Assembly (NCBI GenBank): GCA_018384465.1
Contig: JAHAYQ010000278.1
Coordinates: forward strand, 1-13,429
DNA length: 13,429 nt
Direction of reading: 5' to 3'
DNA from: Myroides sp.
GTDB taxonomy: Bacteria; Bacteroidota; Bacteroidia; Flavobacteriales; Flavobacteriaceae
The position numbers and the translations under genes were made by a program. Below, piece after piece: positions 1-8,476 of the stretch (its first letter is position 1; each line of letters opens with the position of its first letter). The notes beneath the pieces were generated by a model that was not told the origin of the DNA, ran no database searches, and saw only the letters and a list, made by a program, of their open reading frames with translations.

Positions 1-477
1 GGTATTTCTATTGCTTGGGCAATTGCTGAATACATTCACGAACATCCACAAAAAGCGAAAACCTTATTTGCTACGCATTATCACGAATTGAATGATATGC
101 ACGAACAGTTCGATCGTATCAAAAACTACAATGTTTCGGTTAAAGAACTAAAAGACAATGTATTATTTCTACGGAAATTAGTTCCAGGCGGAAGCGCTCA
201 CAGCTTTGGTATCCACGTAGCAAAAATGGCAGGAATGCCTAATTTAGTCGTACAAAAAGCTCAGAAAATCCTTAAAAAATTAGAAGCAAGTCATAAAACA
301 GAAAATTCACAGGAAGCCTTGAAACAAGACGATTTACAACTGTCGATATTCAATTTAGACGATCCTATTTTGGAAGAAATAAGAGAAGAAATCGTGAATT
401 TAGACATCAACACCCTCACTCCCGTTGAAGCTTTAATGAAACTGAATGAAATCAAAAAAATGGTTATTAAAAAGTAA
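1..477 (+). CDS. mutS: DNA mismatch repair protein MutS, C-terminal part (5' truncated by window edge)
   Basis: MutS recognises mismatched or looped bases and uses an ABC-type ATPase to start mismatch repair. Only the last 158 residues are present; the reading frame is open from base 1 and ends with TAA at 475-477. The fragment begins with GISIAWAIAEYIH, the helix that follows the MutS Walker B segment, which itself lies just outside the window. It continues with KTLFATHYHEL (the H-loop histidine region) and SFGIHVAKMAGMP, the conserved helix-turn-helix dimerisation region of MutS ATPase domains. The last ~60 residues are a charged tail with an LDxNTLTPxEAL-type segment, usual for full-length MutS. 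MutS2 would end in a Smr domain, which is absent here. An internal ATG at 88 is not a start because the conserved frame runs through it. The gene ends normally, 40 bases before the HPP-family gene. Confidence 0.95.
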   Translation, partial: GISIAWAIAEYIHEHPQKAKTLFATHYHELNDMHEQFDRIKNYNVSVKELKDNVLFLRKLVPGGSAHSFGIHVAKMAGMPNLVVQKAQKILKKLEASHKTENSQEALKQDDLQLSIFNLDDPILEEIREEIVNLDINTLTPVEALMKLNEIKKMVIKK

Positions 478-517
478 AAATTTGTAATAAAACTCTATAT
501 CACCTCATTATATTAAA

Positions 518-1105
518 ATGGCACTCAAAAAAACAAGAACTTACCGACGCACACGGTATATGCTGTACAAAGAAACCCTTATTGATTTTGAAGAACATTT
601 CTGGTCCTTCATCGGTTCGTTTGTGGGTTTAGGCATAATTTGTTATTTAAATTATGAACATCTTTCACAATACGATTTAACCTTATTAATAGGATCTTTC
701 GGTGCCAGTTCGGTTTTAATTTACGGCAATATAGGCAGTCCATTAGCACAACCAAAAAATTTGTTTTTAGGTCATATTATATCTGCCGTTGTAGGAGTAA
801 CTTTTTATAAAATTTTAGGAGAATATCTTTGGATTGCAGCTCCTCTAGCAGTTTCTACATCAATAATTGCTATGCAAATGGCTAAATCATTACATCCGCC
901 TGGTGGGGCTACTGCTTTAATTGCGGTAACAGGCGGATCAAGCATAACCAATTTAGGATATGAATTTGTATTTTCACCCGTTATTACCGGCGTAACCATT
1001 TTGATTATTGCCGCCTTGGTTTTTAACAATATTAAGACCAAAAGACAATACCATTCTAAATTAATCATTCAATTTTATAAACGTACAAGAGCTAATAAAT
1101 CATAA
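518..1105 (+). CDS. HPP family integral membrane protein
   Basis: A 195-residue inner-membrane protein of the HPP family. The name-giving motif HPPGGATAL is at residues 126-134. About five hydrophobic segments are visible (roughly residues 30-46, 53-70, 82-99, 104-121 and 150-171), with a basic N-terminus (KKTRTYRRTR) and a basic cytoplasmic-looking C-terminus. Some cyanobacterial and plastid HPP proteins have been linked to nitrite transport, but nothing here shows a substrate, so function is inferred only at family level. The protein has no C-terminal CBS domains, which some HPP relatives carry. The start at 518 is preferred over the in-frame ATG at 560 because the basic segment before the first helix appears native; there is no Shine-Dalgarno sequence to decide it. 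It lies 40 bases after mutS on the same strand, with no terminator seen between, so co-transcription is possible. Confidence 0.85.
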   Translation: MALKKTRTYRRTRYMLYKETLIDFEEHFWSFIGSFVGLGIICYLNYEHLSQYDLTLLIGSFGASSVLIYGNIGSPLAQPKNLFLGHIISAVVGVTFYKILGEYLWIAAPLAVSTSIIAMQMAKSLHPPGGATALIAVTGGSSITNLGYEFVFSPVITGVTILIIAALVFNNIKTKRQYHSKLIIQFYKRTRANKS

Positions 1106-1260
1106 ACTATATAAACTAATAAATAAAATAGCATACGAAAGTATCTATCTAAAAACGACCTTTTTACACAAAAAAGTATTTGTTGAAATTAACCACATCT
1201 TTTTAAAAAAAAGGTTAAAAAATCAACACAAATAATTTTCATAAAATCAATAACATATAC

Positions 1261-1268
1261 TATTTTTG
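1261..1268 (+). promoter_or_regulatory. Probable -7 element of the purH promoter
   Basis: TATTTTTG matches the Bacteroidota -7 consensus TAnnTTTG and is followed by C, as is common. It lies 23 bases before the purH ATG, which would give a short leader. No good TTG -33 element is found 17-23 bases upstream, so the call is only moderate. The surrounding gap 1106-1291 is very AT-rich and contains no recognisable riboswitch or gene. Confidence 0.45.
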
Positions 1269-1291
1269 CATCTTAACAACATTCAACAATA

Positions 1292-2824
1292 ATGAGCACA
1301 ACTAAACAAATTCAATCGGCATTAATTTCTGTATTCGACAAAAACGGGTTAGAGCCAATTGTTAAAGAATTGCATAAAAACAACGTAACCATTTATTCTA
1401 CAGGTGGAACCGAAACTTTTATTAAAGATTTAGGAATTCCTGTTGTTCCGGTAGAAGATGTAACTAGTTATCCTTCCATATTAGGCGGACGCGTAAAAAC
1501 GTTACACCCTAAAATTTTTGGAGGAATTTTGAACAGACAAGATAACGAATCAGATGTTCAACAAATGAAAGATTATGCCATTCCACAGATTGATTTAGTT
1601 ATTGTTGATTTATATCCGTTCGAAAAAACAGTAGCATCAGGCGCAAGTGAAGCGGATATTATTGAAAAAATTGATATCGGTGGAATTTCATTAATCCGTG
1701 CCGGAGCAAAGAATTTTAAAGATACTGTGATTGTAGCATCGGTTGAAGAATATTCAACTTTCTTGAATTTTTACACTCAAGAAAACGGATCTACCACTTT
1801 AGAACAACGTAAATATTTGGCTGCAAAAGCGTTCCATACATCATCACATTACGACGGAGCTATTTTCAATTATTTCAACCAAGAAATTGGCGAACCGGTA
1901 TTAAAAATCAGTCAAAATAAAGCAGAAACTTTACGTTATGGTGAAAACCCACATCAAAAAGGTATTTTTTATGGAAATTTTGATGAAATGTTTGATAAAT
2001 TGCACGGAAAAGAGTTATCTTACAACAATTTATTAGATGTAGATGCAGCTGTAAATTTAATGAACGAATTTAAAGGTGATGCACCTACTTTTGCTATTTT
2101 AAAACACAACAATGCTTGTGGTGTAGCACAAAAACCAACCATGAAAGAAGCTTATTTGGCGGCTTTAGCAGGTGATCCTACTTCAGCATTTGGCGGGGTT
2201 TTAATTGCAAACGGAAATATTGACAAAGAAACAGCTGAAGAAGTTAACAAATTGTTCTGCGAAGTTGTAATTGCGCCAAGCTATGATGCCGCTGCTATTA
2301 CTATTTTACAAGAAAAGAAAAACAGAATTATATTAGTAATTAAAGATATAGCCTTGCCAACCACACAAGTAAGAACTTGTTTAAACGGCATTTTGTTTCA
2401 AGATAAAGACAATGTTACAGATACTAAAGAACACTTAACAAACGTTACTACTTTAGCTCCTAATAACGATCAGGTTGAAGATTTATTGTTTGCATCTAAA
2501 ATATGCAAACATACCAAGTCTAATACCATTGTCTTAGCTAAAAACAAACAGCTTTGTGCTTCAGGTACAGGGCAAACATCGCGCGTTGATGCATTGCGCC
2601 AAGCCATTGAAAAAGCTAATTCGTTTGCTTTTGATTTAAACGGAGCAGTTATGGCAAGTGATGCCTTTTTTCCATTTCCAGATTGTGTGGAAATTGCAAA
2701 AAATGCAGGTATCACAGCAGTTATTCAACCAGGTGGATCTATTAAAGATAATTTAAGTGTTGATTATTGTAACGAAAACCAAATGGCTATGGTAACCACA
2801 GGTATTCGTCACTTTAAACACTAA
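1292..2824 (+). CDS. purH: Bifunctional AICAR formyltransferase / IMP cyclohydrolase PurH
   Basis: This cytoplasmic enzyme catalyses the last two steps of de novo purine synthesis. It formylates AICAR to FAICAR with 10-formyl-tetrahydrofolate and then closes the ring to give IMP. At 510 residues it has the normal family length. The N-terminal MGS-like cyclohydrolase domain (about residues 1-200) shows YSTGGT, GGRVKTLHPKIFGGIL, DLVIVDLYPF and IDIGGISLIRAGAKN. The transformylase domain follows with LRYGENPHQKG, ILKHNNACGVA and DPTSAFGGVL. The Lys-His pair expected in the transformylase active site is K271-H272. Near the C-terminus SDAFFPFPD and IQPGGSIKDN are intact. The ATG at 1292 gives the expected N-terminus. 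The gene sits 43 bases upstream of mreB in the same direction with no terminator between, so transcription may continue into the rod-shape cluster. Nothing suggests loss of either activity. Confidence 0.97.
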   Translation: MSTTKQIQSALISVFDKNGLEPIVKELHKNNVTIYSTGGTETFIKDLGIPVVPVEDVTSYPSILGGRVKTLHPKIFGGILNRQDNESDVQQMKDYAIPQIDLVIVDLYPFEKTVASGASEADIIEKIDIGGISLIRAGAKNFKDTVIVASVEEYSTFLNFYTQENGSTTLEQRKYLAAKAFHTSSHYDGAIFNYFNQEIGEPVLKISQNKAETLRYGENPHQKGIFYGNFDEMFDKLHGKELSYNNLLDVDAAVNLMNEFKGDAPTFAILKHNNACGVAQKPTMKEAYLAALAGDPTSAFGGVLIANGNIDKETAEEVNKLFCEVVIAPSYDAAAITILQEKKNRIILVIKDIALPTTQVRTCLNGILFQDKDNVTDTKEHLTNVTTLAPNNDQVEDLLFASKICKHTKSNTIVLAKNKQLCASGTGQTSRVDALRQAIEKANSFAFDLNGAVMASDAFFPFPDCVEIAKNAGITAVIQPGGSIKDNLSVDYCNENQMAMVTTGIRHFKH

Positions 2825-2867
2825 GAAATAAACGGAGTAATATAACTTAACACCATTTAAAAAACAT

Positions 2868-3896
2868 ATGGGATTTTTTGATTTCATGACCGAGGATATT
2901 GCAATGGACCTTGGTACTGCAAACACTTTAATAATACATAACGGAAAAGTTGTGGTAGACAGTCCGTCTATTGTAGCACGTGACCGTGTATCAGGCAAAA
3001 TTATTGCTGTAGGAAAAGAAGCAAGCCTGATGCAAGGAAAAACACATGACAACATTAAAACCATACGCCCTTTAAAAGATGGTGTTATTGCAGATTTTGA
3101 TGCTTCTGAAAAAATGATCAATTTGTTCATTAAAAGCATTCCTGCATTAAAAAAGAAAATTTTTACACCTGCATTGCGAATGGTTGTTTGTATTCCATCA
3201 GGTATTACCGAGGTAGAAATGCGTGCGGTAAAAGAATCATGTGAACGTGTAAACGGAAAAGAAGTTTATTTAATTCACGAACCTATGGCAGCAGCTATTG
3301 GTATTGGTGTTGATATTATGCAACCTAAAGGTAACATGATTGTTGATATAGGTGGTGGTACTACAGAAATTGCAGTTTTAGCATTAGGTGGTATTGTTTG
3401 TGACAAATCAGTAAAAATTGCTGGTGATGTGTTTACAAACGACATCATTTACTATATGCGTACGCAACACAACTTATTTGTAGGTGAAGGTACTGCCGAA
3501 AAAATTAAAATTGAAATTGGTGCGGCTATTGAAGATTTAGAACAAGGTCCTGAAGATTTAATGGTGCAAGGTCGTGACTTGTTAACAGGTAAACCAAAAC
3601 AAGTAAATGTATCTTACAGAGAAATTGCCAAAGCTTTAGATAAATCTATCCAGCGTATTGAAGATGCCGTAATGGAAACATTATCACAAACTCCACCAGA
3701 ATTAGCTGCCGATATATACAACACAGGTATTTATTTAGCTGGTGGTGGATCAATGTTACGTGGTTTAGATAAACGTATTTCTCAAAAAACTGATTTACCT
3801 GTTTATATTGCAGAAGATCCGTTACGAGCTGTTGTTCGTGGTACAGGAGTAGTACTTAAACATGTAGAGAAATACAAAAGCATTCTTATAAAATAA
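2868..3896 (+). CDS. mreB: Rod shape-determining protein MreB (actin-like)
   Basis: MreB is a bacterial actin homologue that binds ATP, forms membrane-associated filaments and directs the elongation machinery. The 342-residue length is typical. The actin-fold nucleotide motifs are in order: phosphate-1 DLGTANT (residues 14-20), the IHEPMAAAIG segment with the expected catalytic Glu138, phosphate-2 VDIGGGTTEIAVL with D160 and G162-G164, and the adenosine-binding LAGGGSMLRGLD around residues 290-301. The N-terminus MGFFDFMTEDIAMDLGT contains a short hydrophobic stretch (residues 2-7) that could contact the membrane. This is the ordinary MreB head of the cluster; mreC starts 16 bases after its stop. 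No promoter matching TAnnTTTG is visible in the 43-base gap after purH. Confidence 0.98.
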   Translation: MGFFDFMTEDIAMDLGTANTLIIHNGKVVVDSPSIVARDRVSGKIIAVGKEASLMQGKTHDNIKTIRPLKDGVIADFDASEKMINLFIKSIPALKKKIFTPALRMVVCIPSGITEVEMRAVKESCERVNGKEVYLIHEPMAAAIGIGVDIMQPKGNMIVDIGGGTTEIAVLALGGIVCDKSVKIAGDVFTNDIIYYMRTQHNLFVGEGTAEKIKIEIGAAIEDLEQGPEDLMVQGRDLLTGKPKQVNVSYREIAKALDKSIQRIEDAVMETLSQTPPELAADIYNTGIYLAGGGSMLRGLDKRISQKTDLPVYIAEDPLRAVVRGTGVVLKHVEKYKSILIK

Positions 3897-3912
3897 AAAT
3901 CGCAAATAGAAT

Positions 3913-4746
3913 ATGCAGCAAATCATTTATTTTATATCAAAAAACAGTACAAAGCTACTGTTTTTGCTGCTTTTAGTGGTTTCATTGTATCTTACGGTGC
4001 AAACCCACTCGTACCATAATAGTAAAATGCTACACAGTGCTAACGTAGTTTCGGGAACCATCTATGAAAAAACAAATAGTGTAACCGAATATTTACATTT
4101 AAAAGACGAAAACATACGTTTGGCAGAAGAAAATGCCAAAATGAAACAAATCTTATATAATAGTGAATTAATAGTTGACAGCACTTTTGCAGTAAACCCA
4201 GAAATACGAATTGCCCAAGATTTTAAATTGTTTAATGCTAAAATCATTAAAAATTCGTACCATAAAAAAAATAATTACCTTACTATTAAAGGAGGAAAAG
4301 TACATGGTATTAAAAAAGACATGGGGGTAATAAATGCTAAGGGAGTTATAGGAATTGTTGAAAATGTATCTAAAAATTATGCTACGGTACAAAGTATTTT
4401 AAACACCCATTCACGCATTAGCGCAAAGGTGATTAATACCGACCATTTTGGTACTATTAAATGGGATGGAAAAAACACCGGCTATGTGCAATTGGTTGAT
4501 ATTCCAAAGCTTGCCGTACTGCGAAAAGGAGATTCTATTGTCACAGGTGGTATTTCTACCATATTCCCTGAAAACATTCCAGTTGGCTTGGTAGATCAAG
4601 TTTTTACATCTAAAAACTCAAATTTTTATACTATTAGTGTACGTTTGTTTAACGACATGACCAACATTAGTTCTGTATATTTAATTGAAAGTGTAAACAT
4701 TGACGAAATTTTGCAATTAGAAGAAGAAACAGTAAGCGATGAATAA
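3913..4746 (+). CDS. mreC: Rod shape-determining protein MreC
   Basis: MreC is a bitopic inner-membrane protein whose periplasmic part binds PBP2 and activates the PBP2-RodA synthase. The 277-residue protein has one N-terminal membrane helix (about residues 13-29, TKLLFLLLLVVSLYL). A coiled-coil stretch follows (about 50-82, with EYLHLKDENIRLAEENAKM), and then the beta-rich MreC domain with GVINAKGVIGIV and GDSIVTGGISTIFPENIPVGLV. This is the normal family architecture. The start at 3913 puts the helix directly after a short polar N-terminus. Its 3' end overlaps mreD by 8 bases (4739-4746), which suggests translational coupling. The acidic C-terminus (LQLEEETVSDE) is not part of the conserved core. 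Confidence 0.95.
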   Translation: MQQIIYFISKNSTKLLFLLLLVVSLYLTVQTHSYHNSKMLHSANVVSGTIYEKTNSVTEYLHLKDENIRLAEENAKMKQILYNSELIVDSTFAVNPEIRIAQDFKLFNAKIIKNSYHKKNNYLTIKGGKVHGIKKDMGVINAKGVIGIVENVSKNYATVQSILNTHSRISAKVINTDHFGTIKWDGKNTGYVQLVDIPKLAVLRKGDSIVTGGISTIFPENIPVGLVDQVFTSKNSNFYTISVRLFNDMTNISSVYLIESVNIDEILQLEEETVSDE

Positions 4747-5245
4747 CACAGCTATTTTAAATACCGTACGCTTTATTGTTCTTGTATTTTTTCAAGTAAC
4801 AGTATTTAATAATATCCAATTTATGGGATATGTAACACCATATCCCTACTTGTTATTTATTTTACTTTATCCCTTACACACCAATAAACACTTATTTTTA
4901 ATTTTAAGCTTTTTATTAGGTTTGATATTAGATATTTTTAATAATTCTGGTGGCGTGCATACTACCGCTTGCATCACTTTAGCGTTTATAAGAGAAAACT
5001 TATTGAAAATGTCTTTTGGTTACAGTTATGAATTTCATATGATGCGGATTACCGATAAACTTTCATCAGAATTAGTAACCTATGTAATTAGTAGTGTGCT
5101 AATTCATCATACCGTTCTAATTTTTCTCGAAGTTTTCAACATTAATTTTATAGTCGAAATTTTACTCCGTACCATAACTTCATCTATATTCACAGTAATA
5201 CTGATATTTTTAATCATCGGTCTGATCAAATCCCCTAGAAAATGA
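4739..5245 (+). CDS. mreD: Rod shape-determining membrane protein MreD
   Basis: MreD is a small polytopic inner-membrane component of the elongasome. The protein has 168 residues and is almost entirely hydrophobic, with about five predicted membrane segments. The stretch LLGLILDIFNNSGGVHTTACITLAFIR resembles the conserved MreD core (GLLxDxF...GGIH) and identifies the protein better than overall similarity, which is low in this family. Position between mreC and mrdA supports the call. Its ATG lies inside the end of mreC (8-base overlap), and its stop overlaps the mrdA start as ATGA (5242-5245), so translation of the three genes is probably coupled. Confidence 0.93.
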   Translation: MNNTAILNTVRFIVLVFFQVTVFNNIQFMGYVTPYPYLLFILLYPLHTNKHLFLILSFLLGLILDIFNNSGGVHTTACITLAFIRENLLKMSFGYSYEFHMMRITDKLSSELVTYVISSVLIHHTVLIFLEVFNINFIVEILLRTITSSIFTVILIFLIIGLIKSPRK

Positions 5246-7161
5246 GAAAGCTGCTGTTTCCCATAATTGTAATTATTGCAACTTTTGCCATAGTAGCACG
5301 GCTTTTTTATTTACAAATTGTTGATGATTCTTTTCTAAAAAAAGCAGATATCAATGCTTTAAAAATAGTTTACGATTACCCTGAACGCGGTTATATCTAC
5401 GATAGAAATGGTGAGTTATTAGTAGCAAACCAACCCAGTTACGACATTATGGTGATTCCACGCGAAGTAAAAAACATTGATACGTTAGAGCTTTGTACTA
5501 TTTTAGATATCACTCTGGAAGATTTTGATAAAAAACTAGAAAAAGCAAAGGTATATTCGCCTAGGTTGCCTTCTTTATTTTTAGCTCAATTAACTAAAAA
5601 AGAATTTGCCGCTTTTCAGGAAAAGATCAGACATTTTAAAGGATTCTATATCCAAAAAAGAAATTTACGCGATTATCAAGTCGATTATGGTGCCAATGTC
5701 TTTGGTTATATCCGACAAATTAATGAAATGGAACTTGAGCGAAGAAAGTACTATAAATCGGGCGAGTTAATTGGTATGACAGGGGTAGAACAAGCCTATG
5801 AAGAAGATTTAAGGGGAATTCGCGGCGTGCATTATATCCAAAAAGATAAATTCAATAAAGAAATAGGTCCTTTTAAAGAAGGAATTTACGACACCCTAGC
5901 TGTAAAAGGTAACGATTTAACTATTACTATTGATGCCGAATTACAAAAATACGGTCAAGAATTAATGATTAGAAAAAGAGGTGGTATTGTAGCTCTTGAA
6001 CCTAAAACAGGTGAAATATTGGCATTAGTCACTGCACCTTCATTTGATCCTAGTATGTTGGTTGGTAGAGATCGATCTAAAAACTATATGGCCATCGATA
6101 GTATTCCGGGTAAACCCTTTTTTGACAAAGTATTACAAGGTCAATTTGCTCCTGGTTCTCCTTTTAAAATTTTAACAGGTTTAATTGGTTTACAAGAAGA
6201 AGTAATTGATACCCAAACACGCTTTCCTTGTTCTCATGGGTTTTATTATGCTCGTGGTGCATTTATGAAATGTCATGATGTAGGTAGTTGGAATTTACAT
6301 CCGGCTATTGCCAACTCATGCAACACCTATTTTGCGCAAACATATATGCGCATTATCAATAAATATAGAACGCCAAGTCAAGGTGTTGACGCATGGCACA
6401 ATCACTTAAAAAGCTTTGGTTTAGATAATTATATGGGCTACGATTTACCTTACGGCCAAAAAGGATTTATACCAACATCTGAACATTATAAAAAAGTTTA
6501 TCCAAACGGCGGTTGGAGAAGCACTGCTATCGTCTCAAATTCCATAGGTCAAGGCGAAGTAGTTATGACGCCTATGCAGTTAGCTAATGTTATGTGTGCC
6601 GTAGCAAATGAAGGTTATTACTATACCCCGCACATCATAAAAAAAATTGAAAATAAAGAAATAGACAAATCTTTTATCCAAAAAAAGCAAACCACCATTG
6701 ATAAACAACATTTTAGACCCGTTATTGAAGGTTTAGCCGAAGTTTATAAAAGTGGTACAGCAAGAAGACTGCAAATTCCAGAGATTGATATTTGTGGTAA
6801 AACCGGAACCGTTGAAAACTTTGCAACTGTTAATGGTGAGCGTACAAAGCTCACCGACCATTCTGTTTTCCTTGCTTTTGCTCCTAAAGAAAACCCTAAA
6901 ATCGTTATTGCTGTATTTATTGAAAACGGTGGATTTGGTGCTACATGGGCAGGACCTATTGCTTCACTGATGATTGAGAAATATTTGAAAGGTGAAATTA
7001 CACGTACCGATTTGGAAAAAAGAATGTTAGAAGGCGATTTATCTGCCAATTACGTTCTAAAAGATATTTCGGATAAACAACGTGAAGAACGCGAAAAACA
7101 AAAAAGATTAGAAAAGGAAATGTTAGAAAAATTAAAAGCAACGCAAAATGGCAAAAACTAA
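5242..7161 (+). CDS. mrdA: Penicillin-binding protein 2 (peptidoglycan DD-transpeptidase of the elongasome)
   Basis: PBP2 is a class B penicillin-binding protein that cross-links new peptidoglycan during side-wall growth and works as a pair with RodA. The 639-residue protein starts with an uncleaved signal anchor (about residues 4-22). The class B dimerisation/pedestal region follows, with PERGYIYDRNGELLVAN (residues 48-63) and GMTGVEQAYEEDLRGIRG. The transpeptidase domain has all three active-site motifs: SPFK with nucleophile S306 and K309, SCN at 359-361, and KTG at 520-522. Its last ~49 residues (from about 591) are a highly charged Lys/Glu-rich tail, probably helical, beyond the catalytic core. 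The start overlaps the mreD stop by 4 bases and the end overlaps rodA by 14 bases. It is intact, with no sign of beta-lactam-target mutation that can be judged by eye. Confidence 0.97.
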   Translation: MRKLLFPIIVIIATFAIVARLFYLQIVDDSFLKKADINALKIVYDYPERGYIYDRNGELLVANQPSYDIMVIPREVKNIDTLELCTILDITLEDFDKKLEKAKVYSPRLPSLFLAQLTKKEFAAFQEKIRHFKGFYIQKRNLRDYQVDYGANVFGYIRQINEMELERRKYYKSGELIGMTGVEQAYEEDLRGIRGVHYIQKDKFNKEIGPFKEGIYDTLAVKGNDLTITIDAELQKYGQELMIRKRGGIVALEPKTGEILALVTAPSFDPSMLVGRDRSKNYMAIDSIPGKPFFDKVLQGQFAPGSPFKILTGLIGLQEEVIDTQTRFPCSHGFYYARGAFMKCHDVGSWNLHPAIANSCNTYFAQTYMRIINKYRTPSQGVDAWHNHLKSFGLDNYMGYDLPYGQKGFIPTSEHYKKVYPNGGWRSTAIVSNSIGQGEVVMTPMQLANVMCAVANEGYYYTPHIIKKIENKEIDKSFIQKKQTTIDKQHFRPVIEGLAEVYKSGTARRLQIPEIDICGKTGTVENFATVNGERTKLTDHSVFLAFAPKENPKIVIAVFIENGGFGATWAGPIASLMIEKYLKGEITRTDLEKRMLEGDLSANYVLKDISDKQREEREKQKRLEKEMLEKLKATQNGKN

Positions 7162-8422
7162 GCATTTAGAAAACCAAAGCGTAATTTCTAACGTTGATTG
7201 GTTAAGCATATTCTTATACACCTGTTTGGTACTTTTTGGGTGGATGAACATCTACTCAGCATCATTGCCTTTAGAAACTACTTCTATTTTTGATTTGGGT
7301 CAAATTTACGGCAAACAACTTTTATTCATCGGTATCAGCATACCTGTCATCATCGTTATATTGTCTTTAGATGCCAAAGTGTACGAAAAATATTCATTGA
7401 TATATTATGCCATCGGCATCTTATTACTTATGGGACTTTTTGTATTTGGTAAAACCATTAAAGGACAAACCAATTGGTATCAATTTGGCGGCATCAGCAT
7501 GCAACCATCAGAGTTTGCCAAGATAGGAACAGCTTTATTGCTTGCAAAATACATTTCAGAAAACCAAAACGGCTTTCAAACAATTAAAGAACAAGTCATT
7601 GCAATGGGAATCATTTTTTTACCGGTGCTCTTCATTATGATGCAACCCGACACTGGTTCTGCAATGATTTTTGCTGTGTTATTTTTAGTTTTATACCGAG
7701 AAGGTTTCCCAGCTTGGTATCTTTGGACAGGTTTTATGGCCGTTTTATTATTTGTATTAGCACTATTAATTCAACCGGTTGTCTTACTCATTTTAATACT
7801 TTTAGGTTGTATCATCCATTTTTATTTTAACAAAAGTATACGCAGAAACCCCTTTGTTTATGGCATATTGGCAGTAATTATGGCAGGTTTTGTTTTTTCG
7901 GTTGATTATGTTTTCGAAAATGTTTTAGAACCTCATCATAAAGATCGTATCAATGTATTAATTGGCGAAGATGTAGATTTAAAAAAAGAAGGGTATAACT
8001 TAAATCAATCAATGATTGCCATTGGATCAGGTGGATGGATTGGTAAAGGGTTCTTAGAAGGCACCCAAACCAAAGGAGGCTTTGTTCCTGAACAGCATAC
8101 CGATTACATTTTTACCACAGTGGGCGAAGAATGGGGATTTGCAGGATCTATAGCCGTAGTGGCTTTTTTTATCACCTTAATCCTTAGGATTGTCTACCTA
8201 TCAGAAAAACAAAAAAATAATTTTGCCCGAATATATGGTTACTGTGTCGCAGCCATATTATTTATGCACTTCTTTGTAAATATAAGTATGTTAATTGGTA
8301 TTTTCCCAACTATCGGTGTCCCCCTACCCTTCTTTTCATACGGTGGATCAAGCTTAATAGCTTTTACCATAATGCTATTTATTTTCCTTAAATTAGACGC
8401 AAATAAAGTAAATGAATGGTAA
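7148..8422 (+). CDS. rodA: Peptidoglycan glycosyltransferase RodA (SEDS family)
   Basis: RodA polymerises lipid II into glycan strands in the inner membrane and partners with PBP2. The protein has 424 residues with about ten membrane helices. SEDS landmarks are present: WYQFGGISMQPSEFAKIG with QPSE at 119-122, QPDTGSAMIF, the loop PEQHTDYIF containing the expected catalytic Asp319, GEEWGFAGS, and the C-terminal GVPLPFFSYGGSS at 390-402. It is longer than the approximately 370-residue E. coli RodA; the extra length is mainly a hydrophobic and basic stretch between QPDTGSA and the catalytic loop (about residues 190-275). FtsW is the main alternative, but the mrdA neighbour and the mre context favour RodA. 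The ATG at 7148 lies within the last codons of mrdA, read in a different frame. Confidence 0.96.
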   Translation: MAKTKHLENQSVISNVDWLSIFLYTCLVLFGWMNIYSASLPLETTSIFDLGQIYGKQLLFIGISIPVIIVILSLDAKVYEKYSLIYYAIGILLLMGLFVFGKTIKGQTNWYQFGGISMQPSEFAKIGTALLLAKYISENQNGFQTIKEQVIAMGIIFLPVLFIMMQPDTGSAMIFAVLFLVLYREGFPAWYLWTGFMAVLLFVLALLIQPVVLLILILLGCIIHFYFNKSIRRNPFVYGILAVIMAGFVFSVDYVFENVLEPHHKDRINVLIGEDVDLKKEGYNLNQSMIAIGSGGWIGKGFLEGTQTKGGFVPEQHTDYIFTTVGEEWGFAGSIAVVAFFITLILRIVYLSEKQKNNFARIYGYCVAAILFMHFFVNISMLIGIFPTIGVPLPFFSYGGSSLIAFTIMLFIFLKLDANKVNEW

Positions 8423-8476
8423 TGGCACACATTTTGACAAATAATAAACAATTAGAAAAATTTAGAATTTAATATC

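Noticed and set aside
1205..1216. TTTTT/AAAAAAA near-palindrome upstream of purH as terminator
   Set aside because: It is pure A/T pairing without a GC-containing stem or trailing T-run, and is common by chance in this base composition.
1106..1291. Possible purine riboswitch or other structured leader before purH
   Set aside because: The gap is AT-rich, and no purine-aptamer core or paired stems of sufficient strength were seen; the predicted leader after the -7 element is also too short.
2470..3139. Two minus-strand open frames across the purH 3' end and mreB 5' end
   Set aside because: Both are complements of strongly conserved coding sequence; their translations show no family motifs.
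6752..7049. Open frames on both strands inside the 3' part of mrdA
   Set aside because: They overlap the conserved KTG region of PBP2 in other frames and show no protein-family resemblance.
8423..8476. Promoter or terminator between rodA and the coiled-coil gene
   Set aside because: A TTTTG followed by AT-rich sequence is present, but no TAnnTTTG at suitable spacing and no hairpin with a T-run were found.
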